Assembly: GCF_000948985.2 (NCBI RefSeq)
Contig: NZ_CP059733.1
Span: forward strand, 4,898,001-4,962,000
Length of the DNA: 64,000 bases
Reading direction: 5' to 3'
Origin: Thalassomonas viridans
GTDB lineage: Bacteria > Pseudomonadota > Gammaproteobacteria > Enterobacterales > Alteromonadaceae
Below, piece by piece: positions 1 to 8,502 of the stretch. How positions within the stretch are numbered: the stretch's first letter is position 1; each line of letters opens with the position of its first letter. The position numbers were made by a program, and so were the translations under genes. The notes below the pieces were generated by a model. It was given only the letters and a program-made list of their open reading frames with translations, was not told the origin of the DNA and made no database searches.

Positions 1-247
1 AATAAGAAGAATTATGACGATGGCCACTTCAAAAGTGGCAGGGTTATGGCCTAATCAGCTGAGCTTCTCCAGTTGTTCTATGGCTGTGATTCAATACTTC
101 TCATCTATATCTATAATGAGTCCGGGAAATATCCCTATACATTGGGAGCATCTGCTTAAAACACTCACCTTGTTTACATTGCCAATTAGGCGAGAAGATA
201 GGAAATATCCGAGATGTATAAAGCCAAAGCCGTCAAAGTATCCCTCT
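1..247. other. left-edge stretch with no supported gene
   Basis: I see no convincing gene here. The open frame on the plus strand has no recognisable product, no Shine-Dalgarno sequence and runs into the pgpA terminator. A perfect 7-bp inverted repeat with a 3-nt loop lies at 23-39 (GCCACTT / AAGTGGC); neither side has a T-run, so it is not an obvious terminator. Confidence 0.5.
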
Positions 248-277
248 AAAAAAATACCAGTCAGCTTAACTGACTGG
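248..277 (-). terminator. intrinsic terminator after pgpA
   Basis: A perfect 8-bp inverted repeat (CCAGTCAG / CTGACTGG, 5-nt loop, 257-277) is followed on the minus strand by TA and a run of seven T. It sits about 45 bases past the pgpA stop, so it most likely ends the ribH-nusB-thiL-pgpA transcript. Confidence 0.85.
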
Positions 278-321
278 CATTAACCGCAAGGTCCTTTTTT
301 ATTGCCGGGAATAGGGCCGGG

Positions 322-798
322 CTAAAAAATCAGCTGCATCACCAGAAAGGCAAAAATCCCCGCCAGTACGTCATCAAGCATGATCCCCAGCCCGCCGTGT
401 ACTTTTTTATCGGCGATGGAAATCGGCCAGGGCTTGAAAATATCAAACAGGCGGAACAGCACAAAGCCTGCTGCCACCGTCTGCCAGGACAGGGGCACCA
501 TCAGCATAGTGATCAGGTAGCCGACGATCTCATCCCAGACAATGGCCGGGTGGTCATGGACCCCGGCGGCATCCGCCGCTTGCTGGCAAATATAAATTCC
601 CGCCAGCGCCATCAATAACGTTAAGGCCGCATAGCCGGCAACTGGCAAATAATACGCCATCAGCAGGTAAACCGGGATGGCGGCAAGCGTGCCGAAAGTC
701 CCCGGCGCCTTGGGGGCCAGGCCCGAACCAAAGCCCAGGGCCAGGAACTGCACAGGGTCGGCCAAACGAAAGTTGGCTCTGGAATCAGTCGCCGCCAT
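322..798 (-). CDS. pgpA: phosphatidylglycerophosphatase A
   Basis: This inner-membrane lipid phosphatase removes the phosphate from phosphatidylglycerophosphate to give phosphatidylglycerol. The 158-residue protein carries the family signatures: GSGLAPKAPGTFGTL at residues 24-38, DEIVGY at 89-94, FRLFDIFKPWPI at about 115-126, and GGLGIMLDD at 135-143 with the paired acidic residues expected to bind Mg2+. Several hydrophobic segments lie between these motifs. Its length is close to the roughly 170 residues usual for the family. The ATG overlaps the thiL stop by one base (TAATG), so the two genes are translationally coupled. The order nusB-thiL-pgpA is widely conserved in gammaproteobacteria, which supports the call. 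Confidence 0.95.
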   Translation of the reverse strand: MAATDSRANFRLADPVQFLALGFGSGLAPKAPGTFGTLAAIPVYLLMAYYLPVAGYAALTLLMALAGIYICQQAADAAGVHDHPAIVWDEIVGYLITMLMVPLSWQTVAAGFVLFRLFDIFKPWPISIADKKVHGGLGIMLDDVLAGIFAFLVMQLIF

Positions 799-1793
799 TA
801 ACTTTGCCGATCTGATGCGTTATCAGGCCCTTTGCCGGAAAAATGCTCGAAACCGCGGGAACTGATAGCCACAGGCTTGCTGTCTAAGGTGGTGGTGATT
901 TTTTCCGAACCGTTGATCTGGCCGATACAGGTGATTGGAATACCGGCATGGGCAAGTGAAGTTTCCATGCCCACCTTATTGTCTTCGGCGACGGTAAACA
1001 GCAACTCATAGTCATCGCCGCCGGATAACGCCAGCTCTATTGCCGCCTGCTGCTCCAGGGTATCGCGCATCACCTTAGATAAAGGCAGGGCATCGAGCAC
1101 GACATTGGCCCCTACCTTGGACGCCTGGCAGATATGCTGCAGGTCGGAAATCAGGCCGTCGGACAGATCTATAGCGGACGACGCATACTCTTTCAGGGCC
1201 TGGCCCGCCAGCACCCGGGGTTTGGGATAGTTAAGTTTAGTCATCACCTGTTCGGTAAAAACCTCCTCGACACTCACCTGCCCCTGCAGGTGTTTAAGCG
1301 CCAATGCCGCATCGCCGAGTTCGCCGGTGACATACAGCCAGTCCCCCGCTTTGGCGCCCGAGCGCAGCAGGCATTTATCTGCCGGCGTAATGCCCTGTGC
1401 CGTCACGGTAATGCTTAGCGGCCCCTGGGTGGTATCGCCGCCAATCAGCTGGACATTGTAATATTCGCATAACTCAAAAACCCCGGCACAAAACTCTTTT
1501 AACCAGGCTTCATCCGCCTCGGGCAAGGTCAGGGCCAGGGAAACCCAGGCCGGCTCTGCCCCCATGGCCGCCAGATCCGACAGGTTTACCGCAATCGCTT
1601 TATGGCCTATGGCCCGCGGTTCGGTTTCCACCGGAAAGTGCACACCGGCCACCAGGGTATCTGTGGTGACCGCAACATGCTGGCGCTCCGCCGCCTGTAT
1701 CAGGGCGCAATCGTCGCCTATACCCAAGATCACATCTTTACGCTTGACGATCTGCTCGGCAAAAAAGTGCTTTATCAGCTCGAACTCTTTCAT
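798..1793 (-). CDS. thiL: thiamine-monophosphate kinase
   Basis: ThiL phosphorylates thiamine monophosphate to thiamine pyrophosphate with ATP, the last step of thiamine cofactor synthesis, in the cytosol. The 331 residues show the AIR-synthase/ThiL fold motifs in order: GIGDDCA at 24-30, TTDTLVAGVHF at 43-53, a Mg2+/ATP-binding stretch NLSDLAAMGA at 70-79, IGGDTT near residue 115, and SAIDLSDGL and SGGDDYELLF further on. The length is normal. The ATG is 10 bases after the nusB stop with only a weak ribosome-binding site, so coupling to nusB is likely. The last dozen residues (polar, GPDNASDRQS) extend past the conserved fold and overlap pgpA by one base. Confidence 0.96.
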   Translation of the reverse strand: MKEFELIKHFFAEQIVKRKDVILGIGDDCALIQAAERQHVAVTTDTLVAGVHFPVETEPRAIGHKAIAVNLSDLAAMGAEPAWVSLALTLPEADEAWLKEFCAGVFELCEYYNVQLIGGDTTQGPLSITVTAQGITPADKCLLRSGAKAGDWLYVTGELGDAALALKHLQGQVSVEEVFTEQVMTKLNYPKPRVLAGQALKEYASSAIDLSDGLISDLQHICQASKVGANVVLDALPLSKVMRDTLEQQAAIELALSGGDDYELLFTVAEDNKVGMETSLAHAGIPITCIGQINGSEKITTTLDSKPVAISSRGFEHFSGKGPDNASDRQS

Positions 1794-1803
1794 GGGGAAA
1801 TGG

Positions 1804-2220
1804 TTACTCTTGTGGACGGATAAGCTTTACCGCTTTATCCAGGACACCGTTAACAAACTTATGGCTGTCATCGGCGGCAAAAGATTTTGCCAGTTCGATC
1901 GCTTCGTTGATCACTACCTTATAAGGCACATCGGCGGAGTCTTTCAACTCATAAATAGCGGTGCGCAGGATAGACTTTTCCACCTGGTCGATATCGTCCA
2001 GCGGGCGGTCAACGTGCGGGGAAATAGCCTCATCCAGGGCGGTGACATTGGCGGTCACGCCGCGCAGCAGTTGCTGGAAATAATCGATATCAAAACGGCG
2101 GGCTTTGTTTTCCGTTAAAAAGCTGGCTTCGATATCGGCAACGTCATTTTGGCTGATCTGCCATGAATAAACGGCTTGGATCGCTAATTCACGGGCTTTT
2201 CTTCTGGCTGAAGGTTTCAC
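1804..2220 (-). CDS. nusB: transcription antitermination factor NusB
   Basis: NusB binds boxA RNA with NusE (ribosomal protein S10) and supports antitermination of rRNA operons. The 138-residue protein begins [20 protein letters not shown], nearly identical in pattern to the E. coli N-terminal arginine-rich RNA-binding helix, and contains the conserved ILRTAIYEL and [12 protein letters not shown] helices. The start is GTG at 2220, chosen because GGAAGA stands five bases upstream and because the N terminus matches the family exactly. It lies between ribH and thiL in the classical ribH-nusB-thiL order; a 146-base gap without a visible strong terminator separates it from ribH. Confidence 0.96.
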   Translation of the reverse strand: MKPSARRKARELAIQAVYSWQISQNDVADIEASFLTENKARRFDIDYFQQLLRGVTANVTALDEAISPHVDRPLDDIDQVEKSILRTAIYELKDSADVPYKVVINEAIELAKSFAADDSHKFVNGVLDKAVKLIRPQE

Positions 2221-2366
2221 AATATTCTTCCGAAATAAAATTTACAAAAACAAGGTATCGGCATTATTGATGCTTCACGGCAGGCCGGCGAAAGTATCGG
2301 CTGGCAATACTTCCGGGCCTGAGGCAGGCATGCCGTTAAAGCAAAAATAATTTAATTATCACAAGA

Positions 2367-2831
2367 TTATAGCTGAGATAAGACATTTACCATTTCTAAC
2401 GCGCTCAGGGCCGCTTCCGCCCCTTTGTTTCCGGCCTTGGTGCCGGCACGTTCTATGGCCTGTTCGATAGAGTCTGTGGTGATAACCCCGAAGGCAACCG
2501 GCGTGGTAAACTCCATCGCCACCTGGGCCAGTCCCTTGTTGCACTCACCGGCAACAAAATCAAAATGCGGGGTACCGCCGCGGATCACCGCCCCGATGGC
2601 GATAATCGCATCAAACTTACCGCTGGCGGCAATACGCTTGGCGGCTACCGGCAACTCATAAGCGCCCGGCACCCTGACCACGGTAATATCGTCATCGGCC
2701 ACCTCACCCTGGCGCTTAAGGGCATCGACAGCCCCCTCCAGTAAACTTTCAACGATAAAACTGTTAAAGCGCGAGACAACAATCGCAAATTTTTTGCCCT
2801 TGGCAGCAAAGGAACCTTCAATGATTTCCAT
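2367..2831 (-). CDS. ribH: 6,7-dimethyl-8-ribityllumazine synthase
   Basis: Lumazine synthase condenses 5-amino-6-ribitylaminouracil with 3,4-dihydroxy-2-butanone 4-phosphate in riboflavin synthesis and forms an icosahedral or pentameric shell in the cytosol. The protein (154 residues) shows [30 protein letters not shown] with the catalytic histidine, and [21 protein letters not shown], all diagnostic. I start it at the ATG at 2831 (MEIIEGSF) rather than 14 codons upstream, because the E. coli protein begins at the equivalent residue and CAGGT sits about 10 bases before it. The gene is often called ribE in enterics. Confidence 0.95.
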   Translation of the reverse strand: MEIIEGSFAAKGKKFAIVVSRFNSFIVESLLEGAVDALKRQGEVADDDITVVRVPGAYELPVAAKRIAASGKFDAIIAIGAVIRGGTPHFDFVAGECNKGLAQVAMEFTTPVAFGVITTDSIEQAIERAGTKAGNKGAEAALSALEMVNVLSQL

Positions 2832-2863
2832 GTATAAATTACCTGTTGATAAAAATTGCGGCA

Positions 2864-2869
2864 ATTCTA
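2864..2869 (-). promoter_or_regulatory. possible -10 element for ribH
   Basis: On the minus strand TGATAGAAT reads as an extended -10 (TG-N-TAGAAT) about 33 bases ahead of the ribH ATG. I see no good -35 at 17 bases, so this is a weak sequence-only call. No flavin riboswitch pattern was found in the leader. Confidence 0.3.
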
Positions 2870-3043
2870 TCAAATAGCTGCTTATTTCGGTACACGTTTA
2901 TGAATTTTTTACTGTTACCATCAAATTAAAATCAGCAGTAAATATTGAGAATTTTTATTTTGCGGTTTAAGACGCCTGTTGCCGTACTTGTCTTAACAGG
3001 AGAAGAAGAGCCGGCAAACAGACCCTCTGTCAAACTACCTGAA

Positions 3044-3136
3044 TGCTCCGGGCATAACAAGATGGTCCGCCTCCTCTTAAGCCTAACGACTATAGAGTGA
3101 GGCGGACCATACATTTTTTATACAATGTCCGGAGCA
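3044..3136. repeat. nested inverted repeats after wecC
   Basis: Two perfect inverted repeats lie one inside the other. The outer arms are TGCTCCGG (3044-3051) and CCGGAGCA (3129-3136); the inner arms are ATGGTCCGCCTC (3062-3073) and GAGGCGGACCAT (3099-3110), and CTCT/AGAG extend the inner stem. A T-run follows the inner stem only on the plus strand, the wrong side for wecC. A further pair of overlapping repeats (TTAAGAC/GTCTTAA and CCTGTT/AACAGG) occupies 2967-3000. Apart from these folds and the ribH leader, the 311 bases between ribH and wecC hold no gene I can support. Confidence 0.75.
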
Positions 3137-3142
3137 GATCTG

Positions 3143-4426
3143 TTAAGAAACTAAGCCAATAGTGTCAATGCATAATATTTTATCAAGGTCCATATCCCTT
3201 AATTGACGAAACTCTTTATGGTTGACTAAAACCACAATAATGTCAGCTTTTACTACTGCCTGTTCCAGCGGCACTAAACTGGCGTGTTCAGCCAGAGAAG
3301 CCGGCAGTTCGGTAATATTAGGTTCCACCACCAAAAGTTCACCTTCAAACCACTGCCTGATATCCTGAGTGATGCCAAGGGCAGGACTTTCCCTTAAATC
3401 GTCAATATCAGGTTTAAACACCAACCCCAAACAAGCAATGCTGATTTCTTTAGAGGTCTTATTTGCCTGGGAAGCCAGGTGTTCTGCCAGGGCCAGCTTA
3501 ACTTTCTCAATAACCCATTTAGGCTTGCCATCATTGATTTCCCTGGCTGTACTGATCAACCTGGCCTGTTCAGGGGTTTTTGCAACAATAAACCAAGGGT
3601 CAACAGCAATACAATGCCCACCGACACCGGGCCCCGGCTGCAAGATGTTCACCCTGGGATGTCTGTTTGCCAAAGCAATCAGCTCCCAGACATTGATATC
3701 AAGACGATCGCAGATTAATGACAATTCATTGGCAAAAGCAATGCTAACATCTCGCGAAGCATTTTCCGTAAGCTTAGCCATTTCCGCAGTACGTGCATTG
3801 GTAATGATACATTCCCCCTGCACAAAGGTTTTATAGAGTTGTGTTGCCCGCTCTGAACAACGGGGACTCATGCCGCCAATAACGCGATCATTTTCAACCA
3901 GCTCCCTGACAACATGCCCGGGTAAAACACGCTCAGGACAATGAGCAATATTAACATCAGCATTCGAGCCAACATCTTGCGGGAATGTCAAATCCGGTCT
4001 TTCCTCACTTAACCACTGCGCCATAAGTTCTGTCGCGCCAACCGGCGAAGTAGACTCAAGGATCACAAGGTCACCTTTTTTGATAACTTTTGCAACGGCT
4101 CTGGTTGCCGACTCAATATATGTCAGATCTGGCTGATGGTGACTTCCCGATTCATCACTGGCGGCAAAGGGGGTCGGTACAGCAATTAAAAACGCATCAG
4201 CCGGTTCGGGAACTAAGGCCGCTCTCAGATATCCCTGGTTTACACTGGCATGCACCAACATGTCCAGCTCAGGCTCAACAATATGGATTTCACCACGATT
4301 AATGGTATCTACGGCGTGGGCATTAACATCAACACCAATGACATTCACTTTGCGGGAAGCAAACATGGCCGCTGTGGGCAGCCCGATGTAACCTAAACCA
4401 ATAACCGAAATGGTTTCAAAAGACAT
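3143..4426 (-). CDS. wecC: UDP-N-acetyl-D-mannosamine dehydrogenase
   Basis: WecC oxidises UDP-ManNAc twice with NAD+ to UDP-ManNAcA, a donor for enterobacterial common antigen (ECA) and related glycans. The 427-residue protein has the Rossmann motif GLGYIGLPTA at 10-19, ESTSPVG at 124-130, CPERVLPG at 163-170 and the catalytic cysteine (Cys272) in GVGGHCIAVDPWF. It matches E. coli WecC almost end to end from MSFETISVIG. I therefore start at the ATG at 4426, which has AGGAAA nearby, rather than 28 codons upstream inside the end of wecB. The gap to wecB is 13 bases, so wecB-wecC form one operon. The rest of the polysaccharide locus lies beyond an IS element. Confidence 0.95.
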   Translation of the reverse strand: MSFETISVIGLGYIGLPTAAMFASRKVNVIGVDVNAHAVDTINRGEIHIVEPELDMLVHASVNQGYLRAALVPEPADAFLIAVPTPFAASDESGSHHQPDLTYIESATRAVAKVIKKGDLVILESTSPVGATELMAQWLSEERPDLTFPQDVGSNADVNIAHCPERVLPGHVVRELVENDRVIGGMSPRCSERATQLYKTFVQGECIITNARTAEMAKLTENASRDVSIAFANELSLICDRLDINVWELIALANRHPRVNILQPGPGVGGHCIAVDPWFIVAKTPEQARLISTAREINDGKPKWVIEKVKLALAEHLASQANKTSKEISIACLGLVFKPDIDDLRESPALGITQDIRQWFEGELLVVEPNITELPASLAEHASLVPLEQAVVKADIIVVLVNHKEFRQLRDMDLDKILCIDTIGLVS

Positions 4427-4439
4427 AAATTTTCCTAAA

Positions 4440-5561
4440 TTATTTTCGCAAATATAAGGCGTCAACGATCCGCTGACACGCCTGCCCGTCACCATAGGGA
4501 TTATGGGCAAAAGACATTTGTTCGTATGCTTGAATATCGGTCAGCAATTCACTGACGCTCGTGACAATTTTCTCAACATTTGTGCCCACTAGCCTGACCG
4601 TTCCCGCATTTACCGCTTCCGGACGTTCAGTAGTATCACGCATCACCAGTACCGGCTTACCAAGAGAGGGGGCCTCTTCCTGCACCCCTCCGGAATCCGT
4701 TAGAATAAGAGTGGCATTATTCATCAGATACACGAATGGCAAATAATCGGCAGGTTCAATAAGAAAAACATTAGTTTTCGATGCTAACAGACGATTTACG
4801 GGTTCACGGACATTGGGGTTCAAATGCATGGGATAAACAAATTCTGCCTGGGGAAACTTATCTGCCAGCTCAGAAATGGCCTGACAGATCCGCTCGAACC
4901 CTCCGCCGAAACTTTCCCTGCGATGTCCGGTAATCAACACCATTTGCTTACTCATATCAAGGAAGCTGAACTTATCCGCCATCACACGGTTAATATTGCT
5001 ATCCTGCTCCAGTTTGCTTTTAACTTCTAATAAGGCATCGATCACGGTGTTCCCGGTCACTTCAATGTGCTCTGGATTAACATTTTCATCGAGTAAATTC
5101 TGCTTCGACGTTGTTGTTGGCACAAAATGTAAATCAGCTAAAGCTCCTGTTAACTTTCGGTTACCCTCTTCCGGCCAGGGAGAATATAAATTACCTGTGC
5201 GTAACCCCGCCTCGACATGGCCAATTTTCACCTGGTGATAATATGCGGCCAAGGTAGCTGAAAATGTTGTCGCCGTATCACCATGTACCAAAACATAGTC
5301 AGGTTTAAAGTCGGCTAATATTGGCTTAAGGCCCTGTAAAATGCCACAGGTAACATCCGTTAAATCCTGTCCGGGTTTCATCAGATCCAGATCATAATCG
5401 GGCTTGATCTCGAACAGCTCCAATACTTGATCAAGCATTTCACGATGTTGCGCTGTCACACAAACTTTAGCTTCAAATCGTTCATCAATGGCAAGTTTAT
5501 GAACTAAAGGGGCCATCTTGATGGCTTCAGGGCGGGTGCCGAATACGCTTAACACTTTCAT
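4440..5561 (-). CDS. wecB: UDP-N-acetylglucosamine 2-epimerase (non-hydrolysing)
   Basis: WecB converts UDP-GlcNAc to UDP-ManNAc reversibly, feeding WecC. The 373-residue protein (E. coli 376) has [13 protein letters not shown] at 7-19, [36 protein letters not shown], and the C-terminal [19 protein letters not shown] stretch, which together form the UDP-sugar site of the GT-B-like epimerases. The ATG at 5561 matches the family N terminus. The 255 bases upstream, up to the ISAs1 end at 5817, contain no gene. Any native promoter must lie there or have been replaced by the insertion. Confidence 0.95.
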   Translation of the reverse strand: MKVLSVFGTRPEAIKMAPLVHKLAIDERFEAKVCVTAQHREMLDQVLELFEIKPDYDLDLMKPGQDLTDVTCGILQGLKPILADFKPDYVLVHGDTATTFSATLAAYYHQVKIGHVEAGLRTGNLYSPWPEEGNRKLTGALADLHFVPTTTSKQNLLDENVNPEHIEVTGNTVIDALLEVKSKLEQDSNINRVMADKFSFLDMSKQMVLITGHRRESFGGGFERICQAISELADKFPQAEFVYPMHLNPNVREPVNRLLASKTNVFLIEPADYLPFVYLMNNATLILTDSGGVQEEAPSLGKPVLVMRDTTERPEAVNAGTVRLVGTNVEKIVTSVSELLTDIQAYEQMSFAHNPYGDGQACQRIVDALYLRK

Positions 5562-5816
5562 AATAACAATACAAACCTTGGATTAATCGCCAAAATCAAA
5601 TCCTGACAAATAATCCATGTTGGGGAGTTTAGGAGTTTCAAATAGTTGGCAAGTTTAACAAAAAGTCATAATCACGTCTCTTATTTAATGCTCCCTTAAG
5701 TAAAATAACAAACACAGGCATTCAAACAGCTTAACCTCTCCTTCACACGAACGAAAAACATACTAAAAGCCCCAAACAGTGAAAGTGAATCATGAGCTAA
5801 AGCTTACTTATCTTTG

Positions 5817-7086
5817 CAGGGCAAACGGGTCTAAATCATACAGCTTTAAATCCAACGGTTAATACTTTCATCATATAATTATTATCCCAACCGGTCTTTA
5901 GACGCTTATTTTTTACGCCAACTTTGGCACTGAGCTCATTTTTAAGTAGGTTAAGCGCTACTTTATTCATCAATGCTATATTTTCAGCAGCATGTCCGCT
6001 ACGAAGCCGATTTTGGTCTTCGTTAAAGCTAACATCCAATTGCCAATGCAGCTTATTCTCAACGTGCCAATGACTACGTATCGCCATTGCCAAAAATTCG
6101 GCACTTTTATCTGCATGGCTCGTTATGTAATAGCGTTTCTCTCTCGATACCTTGCCACCACTTTCCCTCGTTGAATCCACCACAGCTATCGCTTTGACGG
6201 TATTCCATTTAGGATGGCGCTCTATAAGCCAGTCCACATCTGTTGTTAACCAAATATCCCGCTGTTCAACACGACCGTGCTCACCATCCACTGTTTTATG
6301 AACGCTATGTTCTACTGTGCTGAAGTGCTTAGCTAACTGAGTTTCTAAGAAAAACTTCACGTCATCATGAAATTCCCCTTGGTTCCCCTTAAGTGCCAAT
6401 AAATAATTCGCCTCTTTATCAACTATTTGGTCACCAATTTTATACTGGCAACCCATGGCATCTGTTGTGATGGTTGCCCCTTTAATATCTAATAGCTTTA
6501 ACAAGATTGGGATGGCTGTAATTTCATTAGACTTATCTGCAACTTTAACCTGACCAAAACAGAGATTATTCTTTACAGACCAAGCACTGACTATATGTAT
6601 TGCAGGGTTACCAGAAGCTTTATCAAGCGTACTGCGCATCACTTTACCGTCAATGGCGACAATATCATCATTTAAGTGACCTAACTGGCTAACCCAACGG
6701 ATGAATGCCTCACCAAATTCTTTGGGATTTAATCGGTTTAATACATCACCGAAGGTATCATGGCTTGGAATGCCATGAGATAAATCTAAAAACTCACTAA
6801 ACCAATCTTGCTTAGATTTGCCATATTCTTCAATTGCGCAGAAATCATCGCACCCACAGATAATGGCGCATATTGAAATGGTTAATATATTAACCAGGGG
6901 GTGGCGCTGAGTTCGAGTTACACGAGGGTCGGTTAGATCACTAAATACTTGGCTGATAGTCGTCTCTGTCATTGTCTTTATTCAAGCAAAGGCTACTATA
7001 AACCACGATCATAATGATCAGTCAAATGATCACGGAATAAATACTTCAAAACAAGCTAATTGATTAAATTAGACCCGTTCGCCCTG
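5817..7086 (-). mobile_element. ISAs1-family insertion sequence, complete ends
   Basis: This 1270-bp element has imperfect terminal inverted repeats: CAGGGCAAACGGGTCTAA at 5817 and, read inward from 7086, CAGGGCGAACGGGTCTAA (17 of 18 match). One intact transposase gene fills it. The flanking bases (TTATCTTTG on the left, GGCAGCTGG on the right) do not form the 8-10 bp target duplication expected for the family. The element has therefore probably taken part in a deletion or recombination after insertion. It separates wecBC from the other glycan genes. Confidence 0.88.
5836..6972 (-). CDS. ISAs1-family transposase
   Basis: This 378-residue DDE transposase has the ISAs1 layout: an N-terminal helical domain with HPLVNILTISICAIICG at 24-40, then a catalytic core with Asp108 in VAIDGKVMRST and Asp171 in ITTDAMGCQ. 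The Arg299/Glu305 signature follows in IRSHWHVENKLHW, and the C terminus has FNEDQNRLRSGHAAENIAL. No stop or frameshift is visible and all three acidic residues are present, so it may be active. The start ATG is 115 bases inside the right terminal repeat. Confidence 0.93.
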   Translation of the reverse strand: MTETTISQVFSDLTDPRVTRTQRHPLVNILTISICAIICGCDDFCAIEEYGKSKQDWFSEFLDLSHGIPSHDTFGDVLNRLNPKEFGEAFIRWVSQLGHLNDDIVAIDGKVMRSTLDKASGNPAIHIVSAWSVKNNLCFGQVKVADKSNEITAIPILLKLLDIKGATITTDAMGCQYKIGDQIVDKEANYLLALKGNQGEFHDDVKFFLETQLAKHFSTVEHSVHKTVDGEHGRVEQRDIWLTTDVDWLIERHPKWNTVKAIAVVDSTRESGGKVSREKRYYITSHADKSAEFLAMAIRSHWHVENKLHWQLDVSFNEDQNRLRSGHAAENIALMNKVALNLLKNELSAKVGVKNKRLKTGWDNNYMMKVLTVGFKAV

Positions 7087-7413
7087 GGCAGCTGGCTAAC
7101 TCTTGTATTCATCTGGTGTGATTGCCGATAGGAGCTAAAAGCTAAACAGAAAAAATCGATCGCCTCCAGCTCCAAACCTTGATTAATGGACAATGCCCCG
7201 GCACCTGGATAATAAGTGTGCTGTATAGCTCAATTAGCGTCGAGAAATAACTTGTTGTCCCTATACAGGGATCACTGAATTGCTCTACAGATATAGCCGG
7301 GGTTTTGTTAAACATTTTCGCATAGAGTTTCCTGCGATACTGTGGCACCTTCCCAACCAGCCTAACTCAACTCTAGCAGGGAATATACAGGCAGCCTTAT
7401 ACTGAAGCTCTAC
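7087..7413. other. gene-free stretch beside ISAs1
   Basis: The 327 bases between the ISAs1 right end and the pyruvyl-transferase-like gene hold only short frames with no recognisable product, no ribosome-binding site and no convincing terminator. They may be the remains of a gene lost when the insertion sequence rearranged the area, but I cannot identify it. Confidence 0.4.
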
Positions 7414-8502
7414 TTACAAATGAATGAGTTTTGACAACTCTTCATTAAGCTCGTCAGATAGTTGCTCAATGTTTTCTTCAGTAATCCTACCCCGGTGTGG
7501 TGACATCAACTCATCAATTAACCGGGTGATATTTTCCTCATCAAAATCAACGCAAGAAAAAGAAAGACACTCCTTCTCTGACAAAGATTTAACCTTATGC
7601 TGCCAGTTCAGGCCTAAAACATAATTACCTGATAATAATGAGGCTATAATGCCATGCATTCTTGCCGCGATAACATCAACCGAGTCCAGTTGCTGAAAAA
7701 GCGTATCAACCTCTTGGGGACTATATATTTTTAAATTTAAGCTTTTATTAATTTCTTCTGCAAAAGCCACATCACCATTGTCAGTACACAAAAGAAATGG
7801 GTTTAAATCATTCCCTTTCAGTTCGGTGAGCAATTTGATATGAAAATCGATATACTCACTTTCAGAAAGCGATATTACATTTTCATTACAGGTCGCCGAA
7901 AAATAATTAATGGGGATCACAGCCGTAGCGCCGTTAAGGCCGGTATTTGAAAAATATTTTTTCCGGAACAAAAATGCACAGTCATGGGATAAATGAACAT
8001 TTTCAGAGGCTTCACGCTGAGTCAAAATCTTATCTAGCGCCTGAACACTGTGTTCATCCCGGACACCAATGTAATCACTGCCAGCCAATGCTTTTTGATA
8101 TAACTTATTGCGCCAGGTCCGCTTTCCTTTCGAGTCACTAACCCCTAAACCAAAAGTGGAGAATTTGACCGAAAAAACCTTGGCCAGAATAAAGTAATAA
8201 AAGAAACACAGGGAAAACTTGGTATTATTAGGAATCACCAAATTACCGCCAATAACCACAATACGATCAGCCTTAAAAGCCTGACGGATCCCAAAGAAAA
8301 AACCTTTGATCAAATTAACAAGGTTCGACTTGCCAAATTGCGTATAAGGAATAAATGAAGCCGTCCGGTAATTAACGCTCTCTCCCTGACAAAACTCCTG
8401 AAGATACTCTTCCGTTGCTTTAGATATAAGTTTATCACCTAAATTACTAATAACCCCAAAATGCCTGACAAAAAGAATGTTCTTTCTTTTCTTTAATTTC
8501 AT
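7414..8502 (-). CDS. polysaccharide pyruvyl transferase family protein
   Basis: The 362-residue protein fits the polysaccharide pyruvyl transferase family (WcaK/CsaB type), which transfers a pyruvyl ketal from phosphoenolpyruvate onto a sugar of a surface glycan. Supporting features are NLGDKLISKA near residues 20-30, the VVIGGNLVIPNN stretch where the family has a GGG-like motif, GVRDEHSVQAL, a DCAFLF strand, and the C-terminal AARMHGIIASLLSGN, the most characteristic family motif. There is no signal peptide, so it acts in the cytosol on nucleotide- or lipid-linked sugar. The ATG overlaps the Wzx stop by four bases (ATGA). It is the last gene of its operon before the insertion sequence. The acceptor sugar cannot be read from sequence. 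Confidence 0.82.
   Translation of the reverse strand: MKLKKRKNILFVRHFGVISNLGDKLISKATEEYLQEFCQGESVNYRTASFIPYTQFGKSNLVNLIKGFFFGIRQAFKADRIVVIGGNLVIPNNTKFSLCFFYYFILAKVFSVKFSTFGLGVSDSKGKRTWRNKLYQKALAGSDYIGVRDEHSVQALDKILTQREASENVHLSHDCAFLFRKKYFSNTGLNGATAVIPINYFSATCNENVISLSESEYIDFHIKLLTELKGNDLNPFLLCTDNGDVAFAEEINKSLNLKIYSPQEVDTLFQQLDSVDVIAARMHGIIASLLSGNYVLGLNWQHKVKSLSEKECLSFSCVDFDEENITRLIDELMSPHRGRITEENIEQLSDELNEELSKLIHL

Noticed and set aside
14..283. 89-codon open frame on the plus strand at the left edge
   Set aside because: No recognisable product, no ribosome-binding site, and it runs through the pgpA terminator hairpin.
2832..3142. Possible FMN riboswitch upstream of ribH
   Set aside because: None of the conserved RFN-element blocks could be found; the region has only simple inverted repeats.
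7142..7348. 68-codon minus-strand frame beside ISAs1
   Set aside because: No family resemblance, no binding site and no operon partner; could be a gene remnant, but nothing supports it.
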